Made by a program: the position numbers and the translations under genes
Shown here: piece by piece, positions 46,350 through 54,638 of the stretch
How the letters are laid out: each line of letters starts with the position of its first letter
How positions within the stretch are numbered: the first letter of the stretch is position 1
NCBI GenBank assembly: GCA_028686135.1
Contig: JAQUCP010000006.1
Span: forward strand, 66,560 to 130,559
Source: UBA12481 sp012523435
GTDB taxonomy: Bacteria > Bacteroidota > Bacteroidia > Bacteroidales > UBA12481
Reading direction: 5' to 3'
DNA length: 64,000 nt
The notes under the pieces: generated by a model
Seen by the model: only the letters and a program-made list of their open reading frames with translations
Told to the model about the DNA's origin: nothing
Database searches by the model: none

Positions 46350-49307
46350 ATGAATTTGTCTGAACTTTATCGACTCCGACCTCTGCTGCTGGCTACCATG
46401 CTGCTGATCCTCGGGCCGTGTACCCTGTTTGCCCAGCGAAAAATCAATCTGACCAAGTTTGAAACCCCCAGCGCCCGCCTGGTTTTTCTTGATCCGGGCA
46501 CTTCCTACCTCGTTCCGCATACGGTAAGAGCATTCGAAAACGCTCTGGCTTTCCACCAGCAGTTCTGGAACTATGATCCGTCGGAAAAAACCAATATCCT
46601 GTTTAATGACTTCACCGACGTTGGAAATGGCGGGACGATGGTCATCCCCTGGAACTACCTGAACATCGCCGTAGCTCCGTTCGATTATACCTATTCCGTG
46701 GTATTGCCCCTCGAACGAATGCAGTGGTTGATGAGCCATGAACTGACACACCAGGTCATGTGCGACCAATCCTCGAAACGCGATCGCCTCTATCAGTCGC
46801 TCCTGGGAGGCAAGGTGATTCCAGACAACACAGATCCTTTATCACTCATTTACAGTTATTTAACAACCCCTCGCTGGTATTCTCCCCGATGGTATCATGA
46901 AGGAATCGCCGTCTTCATGGAGACCTGGATGTCGGGGGGACTCGGGCGCGTGATGGGGGGATATGATGAGATGGTGTTCAGGGCTTTGGTAAAAGATTCG
47001 GCCTATCTATACCATGTGATCGGGCTGGAGACGGAAGGAACCACCATCGACTTTCAGGTAGGAGTAAACTCGTATCTGTATGGCACCCGGTTTGTCAGCT
47101 ATCTGGCCTTGAAATACGGGTTAAATAAGCTGCAGGACTTTTTCTCCCGCACCGATTCCAGTCGCCGGTTTTATGCCGCACAGTTCCGGCAGGTGTACGG
47201 CAAGTCTATCGAAGAAGAGTGGGATGATTGGATCATCTGGGAACGGGAGTTCCAAGAGAAGAACCTCTCCAGGATCAGAGAGTACCCGGTGAGCACGTTT
47301 CGCCAAGTGACGCCCTCCACCTTAGGATCGGTTTCAAGACCCTACCTTGATTCACTAGGCAACCAGCTGATCGTGGCAGCCAATTACCCGGGTAAAATGG
47401 CCCATATTGCCTCCATTGATTTGCAGACCGGAAAATCAAAGAAGATAGCCCCGGTGATCAGTCCCGCCCTTTATTATGTCACTAGTCTGGCCTTTGATCC
47501 CGCCACCCGCACCCTGTTTGCCTCCACACATAACCAGGATTGGCGAGGGCTTCAATCCATCGACCTTGAAACCGGAAAGACAAAAGAGTTAATTCAGATC
47601 ACCCGATGCGGCCATTTGGTGTTCGACCAGGCAGGGAAGTGCCTTTGGGGTGTCCAAAACCTCGCCGGTCGTACCAGCCTGGTTCGTTTTAAGCCCCCAT
47701 ACAAGGATTATCAGGTGATGGCCACCCTTCCCTATGGGCAGGACCTTTTTGATCTTGATATTTCACCCGATGGAAGTCTGATCTCGGCAACCCTGGGCGA
47801 TGTCACCGGTCGGCAACAACTCGTTCTGATCCGGATGGATGACCTACTAAAAAGCAAACTCAGCCTGGACACGCTGTATGAGTTTGAAGAGAATCCGGCT
47901 TCTCATTTTGTCTTCTCCCCAGATGGCAAACATCTATACGGAACATCTTATTACACAGGCGTTTCCAACATTTTCCGGATTTCGTTAGAAACTCGGCAAG
48001 CAGATATTATAAGCAATGCCGAGACTGGTTTCTTCAGGCCTTTACCGCTCTCTGCTGATTCGCTCCTGTGTTTCAATTACACTCATGAGGGAATGGTGCC
48101 CGGCATCATGGCGATTGAGGTGCGGGAGGATGTCAACGCCATCGAGTTTCTCGGGCAGCAGGTTTACGAGCGGCATCCGCAGGTGGAGGAGTGGGCCTTG
48201 CCACCCCCGTCGACCGTTAATCTGGATTCCATCGGGGTAACGGAAAAGACCTATCATCCGATGCGGGAACTTCGCTTGTCCGGAGCCTACCCCATCATCC
48301 AGGGATACAAACAATATTTGGCTGTTGGGTACCGACTGAACTTTATGGATCCGATGGGGATTAACTCCCTGAACATCAAGCTGTCAGTTACGCCTTACGC
48401 TGATCTGCCGACTAAACAGGTTCCGCATCTCTCGGCCGAGTACCGGTTCTGGGGGTGGACCTTCACAGGCAGTTACAATTATGCTGATTTTTTCGATTTA
48501 TTTGGGCCAACTCGCTTCAGCAGAGCTGGATATTCATTTTCGGGGAAATACCACAAAGTATTTCGGAACTTTGCCCCAGGAAAGACGGAATTGTCTGTTC
48601 GCCTGGCGATGTATGGCGATCTGGAGACTTTGCCTGATTATCAGAATGTCGCTTCTGATTTCCGGAACCTGTACACCGGGTATGTTCATTTTCACCGCAG
48701 CCGCCTGCGCCGCTCCCTGGGAGCTATCGAGCCGGAGCAAGGATATAATTGGAATGTTTATGCCTATACCAGTCTGGCCGAAAAAACATTCTACCCGCAA
48801 CTCATTCATAACCTGGATCTTGGACTCCTATTACCCATTCGCCACACCTCCCTCTGGCTGAGAACCTCAGCAGGTCAATCCTTTGGTCCACCCGATAAAA
48901 CCAACTCCCATTTCTATTTTGGAGGATTTGGGAACAACTATCTCGACTATCGGGATATCAGGCAATATCGAGATATGGCGAGTTTTCCAGGCGCTGAGAT
49001 TAACGAGCTCCAGGGATTGAATTATGCTAAACTGTGCGGCGAGCTCAATCTGCCCCCGGTACGGTTCCGTAAATTAGGGTTCAAAGGACTGTATGCCACC
49101 CATGCACAAGCCACGCTGTTTGGCATGGGGCTCTTTACCAATATGGCCAATCAGTTACCGCAAAAAACTTACTATTCATCAGGCCTTCAGATAAATCTGG
49201 AAATCGTGTTATTTTCGCTGATGAAATCAACTTTCTCCTTCGGCTTTTCGAGGGCTTACAACCTGGAACAGCCTGGTAATCAATTTATGTTCTCGTTAAA
49301 ACTCTGA
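46350..49307 (+). CDS. Secreted zinc metalloprotease with beta-propeller and outer-membrane barrel
   Basis: 985 residues with a signal peptide (LLLATMLLILGPCTLFAQ). Residues ~40-290 are a gluzincin-type peptidase of the peptidase-MA kind: HELTH at 130-134 and the probable third ligand Glu184 in WYHEGIAVFMET. A middle region (~310-600) reads as TolB/WD40-like propeller blades (FDLDISPDGSLISATLG, FVFSPDGKHLYGTSYY). The last ~330 residues look like a surface-antigen type barrel ending FSFGFSRAYNLEQPGNQFMFSLKL-like strands. The barrel would place the protease at the outer membrane. Target unknown; gap of 27 bp to the regulator gene. Confidence 0.8.
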   Translation: MNLSELYRLRPLLLATMLLILGPCTLFAQRKINLTKFETPSARLVFLDPGTSYLVPHTVRAFENALAFHQQFWNYDPSEKTNILFNDFTDVGNGGTMVIPWNYLNIAVAPFDYTYSVVLPLERMQWLMSHELTHQVMCDQSSKRDRLYQSLLGGKVIPDNTDPLSLIYSYLTTPRWYSPRWYHEGIAVFMETWMSGGLGRVMGGYDEMVFRALVKDSAYLYHVIGLETEGTTIDFQVGVNSYLYGTRFVSYLALKYGLNKLQDFFSRTDSSRRFYAAQFRQVYGKSIEEEWDDWIIWEREFQEKNLSRIREYPVSTFRQVTPSTLGSVSRPYLDSLGNQLIVAANYPGKMAHIASIDLQTGKSKKIAPVISPALYYVTSLAFDPATRTLFASTHNQDWRGLQSIDLETGKTKELIQITRCGHLVFDQAGKCLWGVQNLAGRTSLVRFKPPYKDYQVMATLPYGQDLFDLDISPDGSLISATLGDVTGRQQLVLIRMDDLLKSKLSLDTLYEFEENPASHFVFSPDGKHLYGTSYYTGVSNIFRISLETRQADIISNAETGFFRPLPLSADSLLCFNYTHEGMVPGIMAIEVREDVNAIEFLGQQVYERHPQVEEWALPPPSTVNLDSIGVTEKTYHPMRELRLSGAYPIIQGYKQYLAVGYRLNFMDPMGINSLNIKLSVTPYADLPTKQVPHLSAEYRFWGWTFTGSYNYADFFDLFGPTRFSRAGYSFSGKYHKVFRNFAPGKTELSVRLAMYGDLETLPDYQNVASDFRNLYTGYVHFHRSRLRRSLGAIEPEQGYNWNVYAYTSLAEKTFYPQLIHNLDLGLLLPIRHTSLWLRTSAGQSFGPPDKTNSHFYFGGFGNNYLDYRDIRQYRDMASFPGAEINELQGLNYAKLCGELNLPPVRFRKLGFKGLYATHAQATLFGMGLFTNMANQLPQKTYYSSGLQINLEIVLFSLMKSTFSFGFSRAYNLEQPGNQFMFSLKL

Positions 49308-49325
49308 TTCTGGGAGGCAATCTCT

Positions 49326-50111
49326 ATGAACACTCGCACCATCTTTACCGGGATTTTTCTGTTAGGCGCTCTTTTATCGGCTCCTCTCACCCTCCGGGGC
49401 CAGGAATCGCGTAGTGCCATCACGGTTGATGGCAGCGTGGATTTCGTGAGCCGGTATATCTGGCGGGGCCTAGAAATTGGCCAGGCACCCAGCATCCAGC
49501 CCAGCCTGTCGGTATCGCGTGGAGCCTTCACCTTGGGGAGCTGGGGAGCGTACAAAATGACAGGCCCGGGTGCTCAGGAAACTGATTTTTATCTCTCCGG
49601 TGAGTTTGGATTTATCACCGTAGCCCTGTGGGACTATTGGAGCTTTGAAGAGGGCCGGGAGTTCGACTTTTTTAAGTTTCGCGAGCCCTCCACGAGCCAC
49701 CTGTTGGAGGTTCAGGTGATGGCCAGTGGCGGTGATCGCCTGCCCTTTAACCTTCTGGGAAGCTATTTCTTCTACGGAGCGGATCCCTCTAGAAGTATTT
49801 ACCTCGAGCTCCAATTCAACCATCAGATGAGACAGACCAGCCTTCTCGCCTTTTGCGGAGGTCAGGTAAAAGGCACCTATTATGGTTCCAAGCCCGGCCT
49901 GGTGAACGTTGGGTGCCAGCTAGCACGGCCCATACGAATTACAGAGTATTTCAGTCTGCCGCTGAACCTGAGCCTTATCGTTAATCCATTGATTGGCAGC
50001 ACCTATCTGGTCGCTGGGGTCTCTTTCTCCTTCACTGGCAACCAATCCGATAACCAGCTGTCGCCCCAATCCACCACCATGCTAAGAAACCGGCTTTTCG
50101 ACCCTGAATAA
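49326..50111 (+). CDS. Putative outer-membrane protein (TorF-like porin fold)
   Basis: 261 residues with a signal peptide (GIFLLGALLSAPLTLRGQ). The mature start DGSVDFVSRYIWRGLEIGQ and the following strand pattern resemble TorF-type putative porins. It ends in SFTGNQSDNQ and a polar tail rather than a terminal aromatic residue. It sits between the protease-barrel and RsbW-like genes with short gaps (18 and 8 bp), so it should be co-expressed with the signalling genes. Function unknown. Confidence 0.7.
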   Translation: MNTRTIFTGIFLLGALLSAPLTLRGQESRSAITVDGSVDFVSRYIWRGLEIGQAPSIQPSLSVSRGAFTLGSWGAYKMTGPGAQETDFYLSGEFGFITVALWDYWSFEEGREFDFFKFREPSTSHLLEVQVMASGGDRLPFNLLGSYFFYGADPSRSIYLELQFNHQMRQTSLLAFCGGQVKGTYYGSKPGLVNVGCQLARPIRITEYFSLPLNLSLIVNPLIGSTYLVAGVSFSFTGNQSDNQLSPQSTTMLRNRLFDPE

Positions 50112-50119
50112 TCTGATCC

Positions 50120-50545
50120 ATGAATACGCACGACCGCAAGCAACTAATTTTAGGCAACCGGGTGGAAGAACTCACCAAGATGGAAACCTTTCTCGAGGAG
50201 CTCGGAACCGACTGGAATCTGCCTATGCCTCTGGTGCTCAACCTGAATCTGGCACTCGAGGAGGCTATAACCAACATCATGTTTTATGGCTATGATGATG
50301 AAGAATCCCATACCATCCTGATAGAATTTAGCCGGACAGACAATCAGTTGACAATCCATATTATTGATGATGGTCATGAGTACGACCCTACCGCCCGCCC
50401 CGATCCTGATATCACGCTGGCGGCAGAAGACCGGCCCATTGGAGGGTTGGGAATCTTTCTGATCAAGAAGGTTATGGATCAGGTTGACTATGAAAGAAAA
50501 GAGAATAAGAACTATTTAAAGCTCAATAAACGCATTGAAAAATGA
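50120..50545 (+). CDS. RsbW/SpoIIAB-like serine kinase (HATPase_c)
   Basis: 141 residues. GHKL kinase fold with N box LALEEAITNIMFYGY, G1 IIDDGHEYDP and G2 GGLGIFLIKKVMD, as in anti-sigma factor kinases of the RsbW family. These phosphorylate STAS antagonists and bind a partner when the antagonist is phosphorylated. The gene overlaps the STAS gene by 4 bp (ATGA), the classical rsbV/rsbW neighbourhood in reverse order. No sigma factor follows. Confidence 0.92.
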   Translation: MNTHDRKQLILGNRVEELTKMETFLEELGTDWNLPMPLVLNLNLALEEAITNIMFYGYDDEESHTILIEFSRTDNQLTIHIIDDGHEYDPTARPDPDITLAAEDRPIGGLGIFLIKKVMDQVDYERKENKNYLKLNKRIEK

Positions 50546-50877
50546 AATTAGAAATCACAACATCAGGCCAGTTCAAGATTGTTAAGGTTGATGGACGAAT
50601 TGATACCACCCGTGCGGTAGAGTTTGAATCGTCTGTTGTTAACTTAATTGATCAAGACTGCAACAACCTGATTATCAACTGCCTTGGCTTAAACTACATT
50701 AGTAGCTCAGGGCTAAGGGTATTCCTTGTGTTACAGAAGAGGCTGGCCGGGCAACAGGGGGTTTTCCGTCTTTGTTGTCTGAAACCCGAAATTCAGGAGA
50801 TATTCGATATTTCGGGATTCTCTACCATCTTCCAGATCTTTCCCACGGAGGAGGCTGCCCTGGCAGGAGAAAAATGA
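50542..50877 (+). CDS. STAS-domain anti-sigma factor antagonist (RsbV/SpoIIAA-like)
   Basis: 111 residues, a stand-alone STAS domain: VDGRIDTTRAVEFES and YISSSGLRVFLVLQKRL. Ser55 aligns with the phosphorylated Ser of SpoIIAA. It is the expected substrate of the RsbW-like kinase just upstream and of the SpoIIE-type phosphatase at 45108. Its stop overlaps the next start by 4 bp. Confidence 0.93.
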   Translation: MKLEITTSGQFKIVKVDGRIDTTRAVEFESSVVNLIDQDCNNLIINCLGLNYISSSGLRVFLVLQKRLAGQQGVFRLCCLKPEIQEIFDISGFSTIFQIFPTEEAALAGEK

Positions 50878-53144
50878 TCAGAAAAGAGACGCCCCAAGGA
50901 GGTTTAGTCATTGTCATCTTCACCGATGAAGCGGTTATCAGGATCCGGCTGGAGGGTCGTCTGGATACGGTCAGTTCCACTTTTTTTACCACAGAGATTC
51001 AATCTTGGGTTGACCGAGAAGAGTTTCTGATCATTGATTTAAGTGAATGTAGTTACCTGGCCAGCAGTGGAATACGCTGTCTGTTAGTCGCCAGTCGACA
51101 GTTGGTTGCCAAACAAGGGGCCTTATTGCTGGCCAGCTTGTCGGATGAAGTGCAGCAAGTACTGGGGATGACTGGTTTGGATGCAGTACTTCCCGTTTTC
51201 CACAGCGTTGAGGAGGCCCAGGAGGAAACTTTACGTCGGCGGAATCTGGCCTATCAAACCACAGGACTTGATCTGGAAGGCTTTCCGGTATCGGTCAGCC
51301 TGCTGGCTCCGGCAACCGCACCAGTCAGGATTTGGAAAGGTAATTGCCTGGTCGCGTATCACGAGTTAGGCTTTGCCATTGGCTCCGGCTCTCCTGCTGA
51401 ATCGCTCAAGGAAGAGTTGACCCGGCGGGGGCTCTTTATCACATTGGGAAAGAGTGCTGGTTTTATCCCTTATGATTCTTCAGAGCCTCCTGATTTTCGG
51501 GTTGTGCAGGATCCAACCACCTGCGGATTTTTCGCTCAGTGGGCCTTATCAGCTAATAATCAACCCAATACGATTGTGCAAGCTGACCATAACCAGGCAG
51601 TTTCACTGGATCAGTGGCTCGATCAGCTTTGCGACCTCGCCCGCAATCAGGGTTCTGCTCCTGTGCGGGCCGTGCTATGCACTGGCGAGACCCTGGGTAA
51701 ACCCTACCTGCTCTTTGGTGGGCTTGGCCGGGCGGAGGGAGATTTTCCTGAGGTCACCCCTTTCCCCGCATCCTTGATGCCTTTCATCCGGCGAACATCG
51801 GGAGGGAACTGGTTTACCGGCATTCGCTTTCGCCTGTCGAAAGGAAAGCAACCACCTTATAATGAGCCGATTGAGAACATTATCGAACAATTACTGTCGA
51901 TTGAGAATATCGAAGATGTGGAGCAGGTGGACCTATCTGATTTGTTGACGCAGCCGGTTGCCTGGTTATTTCAATCAAACCGTATCACCGGTGCAGGCAT
52001 TACTCAGACGGAAGTGGATATGGGAGGCTCTGAAGATCTGGAGTTATATCAGGTCTATCTTGCTCGCCGTTTGTTTACCGACTCGGCGCGGATAGTGATC
52101 AGGCCGCTACATGGGGGGTATTCTGCCCAGACCTTTCAGGTTGAATCCTACGACGCGGCTGGCCGGAAGCTGCGACCGACCGTGATGAAGATTGGTCATC
52201 GCGATATGATCACCCGTGAAGCTGATTGCTGTCAGCGATACGCATTACCTTATATCCTGAATAACAGCGCAATTGTTCTGGGTACCGCCTTTTATTGCAA
52301 CATGGGAGCCCTTCGATACAATTTTGTCGGGATTGGCGGAGAAGGCTCTCAACTGAAATGGCTGTTTCACCTCTATGAAAGCTGGCCAATCGAGGATCTG
52401 GAGGTGTTATTCGACAAGATCTTCCTGCACATTTTAAAGCCTTGGTATGGTCAGCCGGTTAGGGAGATGATCCATCCTTTCCGGGATCACGACCCTACCC
52501 TCACCTTTTTCCCCACGCTTGTTGAAACAGCGCAGGAGGTCCTGGGTATTGATCCCGAACAGGCCACTTTCAGAATTGACGGGCTCGATCAGGAGTTCCT
52601 GAATCCCTATAGATTCCTCCGCGAAGAGTACCTTAGGAGAAGGGAACAGTCGTACGACTACCTCACAGCAATCTGTCACGGCGATCTGAATTTGCAAAAT
52701 ATCTTGCTTGACGAGGGGTTGAACGTTTATCTGATCGACTTTTCCGAGACCAGGCCCCGTGCGGCCATCAGCGATTTTGCCCGACTGGAAGCCATCTTTA
52801 TGATTGATCAGGCTCCGATAGCTGACCAACATGATGTCGTGGCTATGCTTGACCTGATTGTTCCTCTTTACAATCTTTCAGGCCTTGACCAACCATTTGA
52901 GGCACAGAAGGATAGTGACTTACCCGAGACAGTAATGCGGAACATCCGGCTGACGCAAAAAATCAGGAGTTATGCCTTGCGCACCGCTGAGGGCAATCCG
53001 GACCTCTTTCCCTATTACATGGCTATGCTGGAGTGGACTCTTCCGGTGGTCTGCTACCGGAGTCACCGCGCCTCATCAAAACTTTTGTCGGCCGCGATAT
53101 CCGGCATTCTTTGCGAAAGGATTCTGGAACTCGATCGATCCTGA
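50874..53144 (+). CDS. STAS - unrecognised domain - APH-like kinase fusion
   Basis: 756 residues from the ATG at 50874, which overlaps the STAS stop; the frame is open to 50772 but that lies inside the STAS gene. Residues ~10-115 are STAS (LEGRLDTVSST, YLASSGIRCLL; Ser64 at the phosphorylation position). Residues ~135-405 repeat the unrecognised domain of the 35588 protein. Residues ~415-720 are an aminoglycoside-phosphotransferase-like kinase with all catalytic residues: Lys439 (VMKIGH), His601-Gly-Asp603 and Asn608 (HGDLNLQN) and Asp622 (LIDFSETRPRAAISDF). The C-terminal pattern resembles the TCAD9 family described from conflict systems; this is from memory. Last gene of the cluster. Confidence 0.8.
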   Translation: MIRKETPQGGLVIVIFTDEAVIRIRLEGRLDTVSSTFFTTEIQSWVDREEFLIIDLSECSYLASSGIRCLLVASRQLVAKQGALLLASLSDEVQQVLGMTGLDAVLPVFHSVEEAQEETLRRRNLAYQTTGLDLEGFPVSVSLLAPATAPVRIWKGNCLVAYHELGFAIGSGSPAESLKEELTRRGLFITLGKSAGFIPYDSSEPPDFRVVQDPTTCGFFAQWALSANNQPNTIVQADHNQAVSLDQWLDQLCDLARNQGSAPVRAVLCTGETLGKPYLLFGGLGRAEGDFPEVTPFPASLMPFIRRTSGGNWFTGIRFRLSKGKQPPYNEPIENIIEQLLSIENIEDVEQVDLSDLLTQPVAWLFQSNRITGAGITQTEVDMGGSEDLELYQVYLARRLFTDSARIVIRPLHGGYSAQTFQVESYDAAGRKLRPTVMKIGHRDMITREADCCQRYALPYILNNSAIVLGTAFYCNMGALRYNFVGIGGEGSQLKWLFHLYESWPIEDLEVLFDKIFLHILKPWYGQPVREMIHPFRDHDPTLTFFPTLVETAQEVLGIDPEQATFRIDGLDQEFLNPYRFLREEYLRRREQSYDYLTAICHGDLNLQNILLDEGLNVYLIDFSETRPRAAISDFARLEAIFMIDQAPIADQHDVVAMLDLIVPLYNLSGLDQPFEAQKDSDLPETVMRNIRLTQKIRSYALRTAEGNPDLFPYYMAMLEWTLPVVCYRSHRASSKLLSAAISGILCERILELDRS

Positions 53145-53151
53145 CAATCAA

Positions 53152-53210
53152 CAACCAACCAGACCAGCCGACCTGTAGTTGTATGCATTGGCTTGCTGGT
53201 TTGGTGGTTA
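53152..53210 (+). repeat. Long imperfect palindrome after the signalling operon
   Basis: The arms AACCAACCAGACCAGC and GCTGGTTTGGTGGTT (read with one bulge) pair almost completely over about 15-20 bp around the loop TGTAGTTGTATGCATT. It lies 8 bp after the stop of the STAS-kinase gene. No T-run follows, so it is not a standard intrinsic terminator. The loop and right arm recur at 60205-60238 without the left arm; there they are the leader and start codon of the gene at 59834-60217. Confidence 0.6.
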
Positions 53211-53212
53211 AT

Positions 53213-53438
53213 TGGTCAACTTTCTCAACATTTTCCATGGCGGTAATAGATCAAGAGTCTAACTTTATATCAGAGAAAAAAAGTGATTTCACCCAAACAA
53301 TGAACCGATTACCATACGATTTAACAGAAAAAAGGGTCTCTCCCTGGGGCGGTCTCCGCCAAACAAAACGGCGACTCTTTTTTGAGGGGTTGTTTGAGAA
53401 AGTTTCGAATTTATCACCTCCGTTTCAAATTTCTAATG
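53213..53438 (+). repeat. Structured long repeat, copy A
   Basis: About 226 bp nearly identical to copy B (60381-60835). In the first ~100 bp I count three differences. It continues past the IS4 insertion at 54602-54620 (GCATAAATTGGGTT versus GCATAAAATGGGGTT), so the IS landed inside it. The reading frame is not conserved between copies (A-run of 6 versus 8), so it is probably not coding. It lies upstream of the AT-rich gene at 54639. Confidence 0.75.
53328..53383. terminator. Bidirectional terminator-like hairpin inside repeat copy A
   Basis: AAAAAAGGGTC (53328-53338) pairs with GACTCTTTTTT (53373-53383), with one G-T pair, and encloses a smaller hairpin GGCGG-TCT-CCGCC (53348-53360). A-run and T-run at the two ends would allow termination in both directions. 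In copy B the small hairpin is split by a 202-bp insertion. Confidence 0.6.
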
Positions 53439-54592
53439 TACTAGTGATGCGTTAACTTTTCGAAGATTATTGTAATAAGCTGAAAATAAGATGAATATAA
53501 GCGTTCTTTGATTTTTTGATTTGAATTGACAAGTAGTTTTGCGGCTTAAACGCAGAACTATGAATTCTGGCAAGTATGTCTTTGCTCAACTGGGGCAGGT
53601 TATCAACAGGTACGAGTTTGAAAAGTGTGTGGCTCGATACAATGGCAACCACCGGGTCCAGGAGTTAAATTGCTGGAACCAGTTTCTCCAACTCTTTTTC
53701 GGTCAACTGACTGCACGCAATTCGCTTCGCGATATTTGTGTATGCCTGAAGGCTCATCGGAAAAAGCTTTATCATTTGGGGATCAAACAGAATGTCAATC
53801 AATCGACTCTATCAAGAGCAAACGAGGGACGTGACTGGAGGATTTTCGCCGATTTTAGCGAGTACCTCATTCAACAGGTCAGACCACTCTATGCTAGAAC
53901 CTCAATACCCAATGTCGACATTGACAACGATGTGTTTGCCCTGGACTCAACGACAATCTCATTGAGCATTAAGCTATATACCTGATGGATAAAGCATACC
54001 TCGATTTTGTTGCGCTGTATCGAACGCATAAAGCCGACTCATTCTTTATCACCCGGGCCAAGGTAACCTTGGACTATACGGTAGTAGGAGAAAACTTCAA
54101 TCTCGATGAGCTCACGGGTCTGAGAAGCGAAAAAACCATCCATCTTGCAGGGCCAAAATCGAAGCGCCTTTACCGTGAACCACTCAGGTTGGTGGAATAC
54201 TACGCTGATGAAAAAGAGATCGAGCTGGTCTTTCTGATAAACAACTTCGAGGTAACGGCTCTTGAGATCGCCCGCTTGTACCGCAATCGCTGGCAAATCG
54301 AGGTATTCTTCAAATGGATCAAGCAAAACCTGACCATTAAAAAGCTCTGGGGACACTCTGAAAATGCTGTCAACCTTCATGTTTGGGTAGTCATATGTAC
54401 TTATCTAACAGTTGCTTATGTCACACACCAACTCCGAAGTCCCCTTTCGATATAGGAGATCATCCAGATCATGGGTATCTCGGCTTTTGATAAAGCCCCA
54501 ATAAACGAACTACTTACAGATACTAAATCCAATCAAAATGTCAAAGAACATTATTAACTTTATGACTTCTAAATTTTAACGCATCAGTAGTA
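53439..54592 (+). mobile_element. IS4-family insertion sequence, internally deleted
   Basis: Terminal inverted repeats TACTAGTGATGCGTTAA (left) and, reverse-complemented, TACTACTGATGCGTTAA (right) enclose 1154 bp. The flanks carry a 9-bp direct repeat TTTCTAATG (53430-53438 and 54593-54601), the expected target duplication. The element interrupts repeat copy A. The transposase gene inside is broken, so it cannot move by itself. Confidence 0.9.
53539..54455 (+). pseudogene. IS4-family transposase, deleted and frameshifted
   Basis: Two frames: 53539-53985 (148 residues, MNSGKYVFAQLGQVINRYEF, then ALDSTT with the first catalytic Asp) and 53985-54455 (156 residues, from MDKAYLDF to the YREK signature YRNRWQIEVFFKWIK, spaced Y-2-R-3-E-6-K as in IS4 enzymes). 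Complete homologues that I recall have about 50 residues between the two parts, including the second catalytic Asp; here they are missing and the frame shifts. Non-functional. Confidence 0.88.
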
Positions 54593-54638
54593 TTTCTAAT
54601 GCATAAATTGGGTTGATTAACTTTCAAATCTCTCCTTT

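Noticed and set aside
53152..53210. Integron attC site
   Set aside because: A palindrome is present but the conserved core sites and an integrase gene are not seen.
53033..53455. 140-codon frame through repeat copy A, with a similar frame at 60488-60799
   Set aside because: The frame is not kept between copies because of an A-run length difference and the 202-bp insertion; a structured RNA/DNA repeat explains the similarity better.
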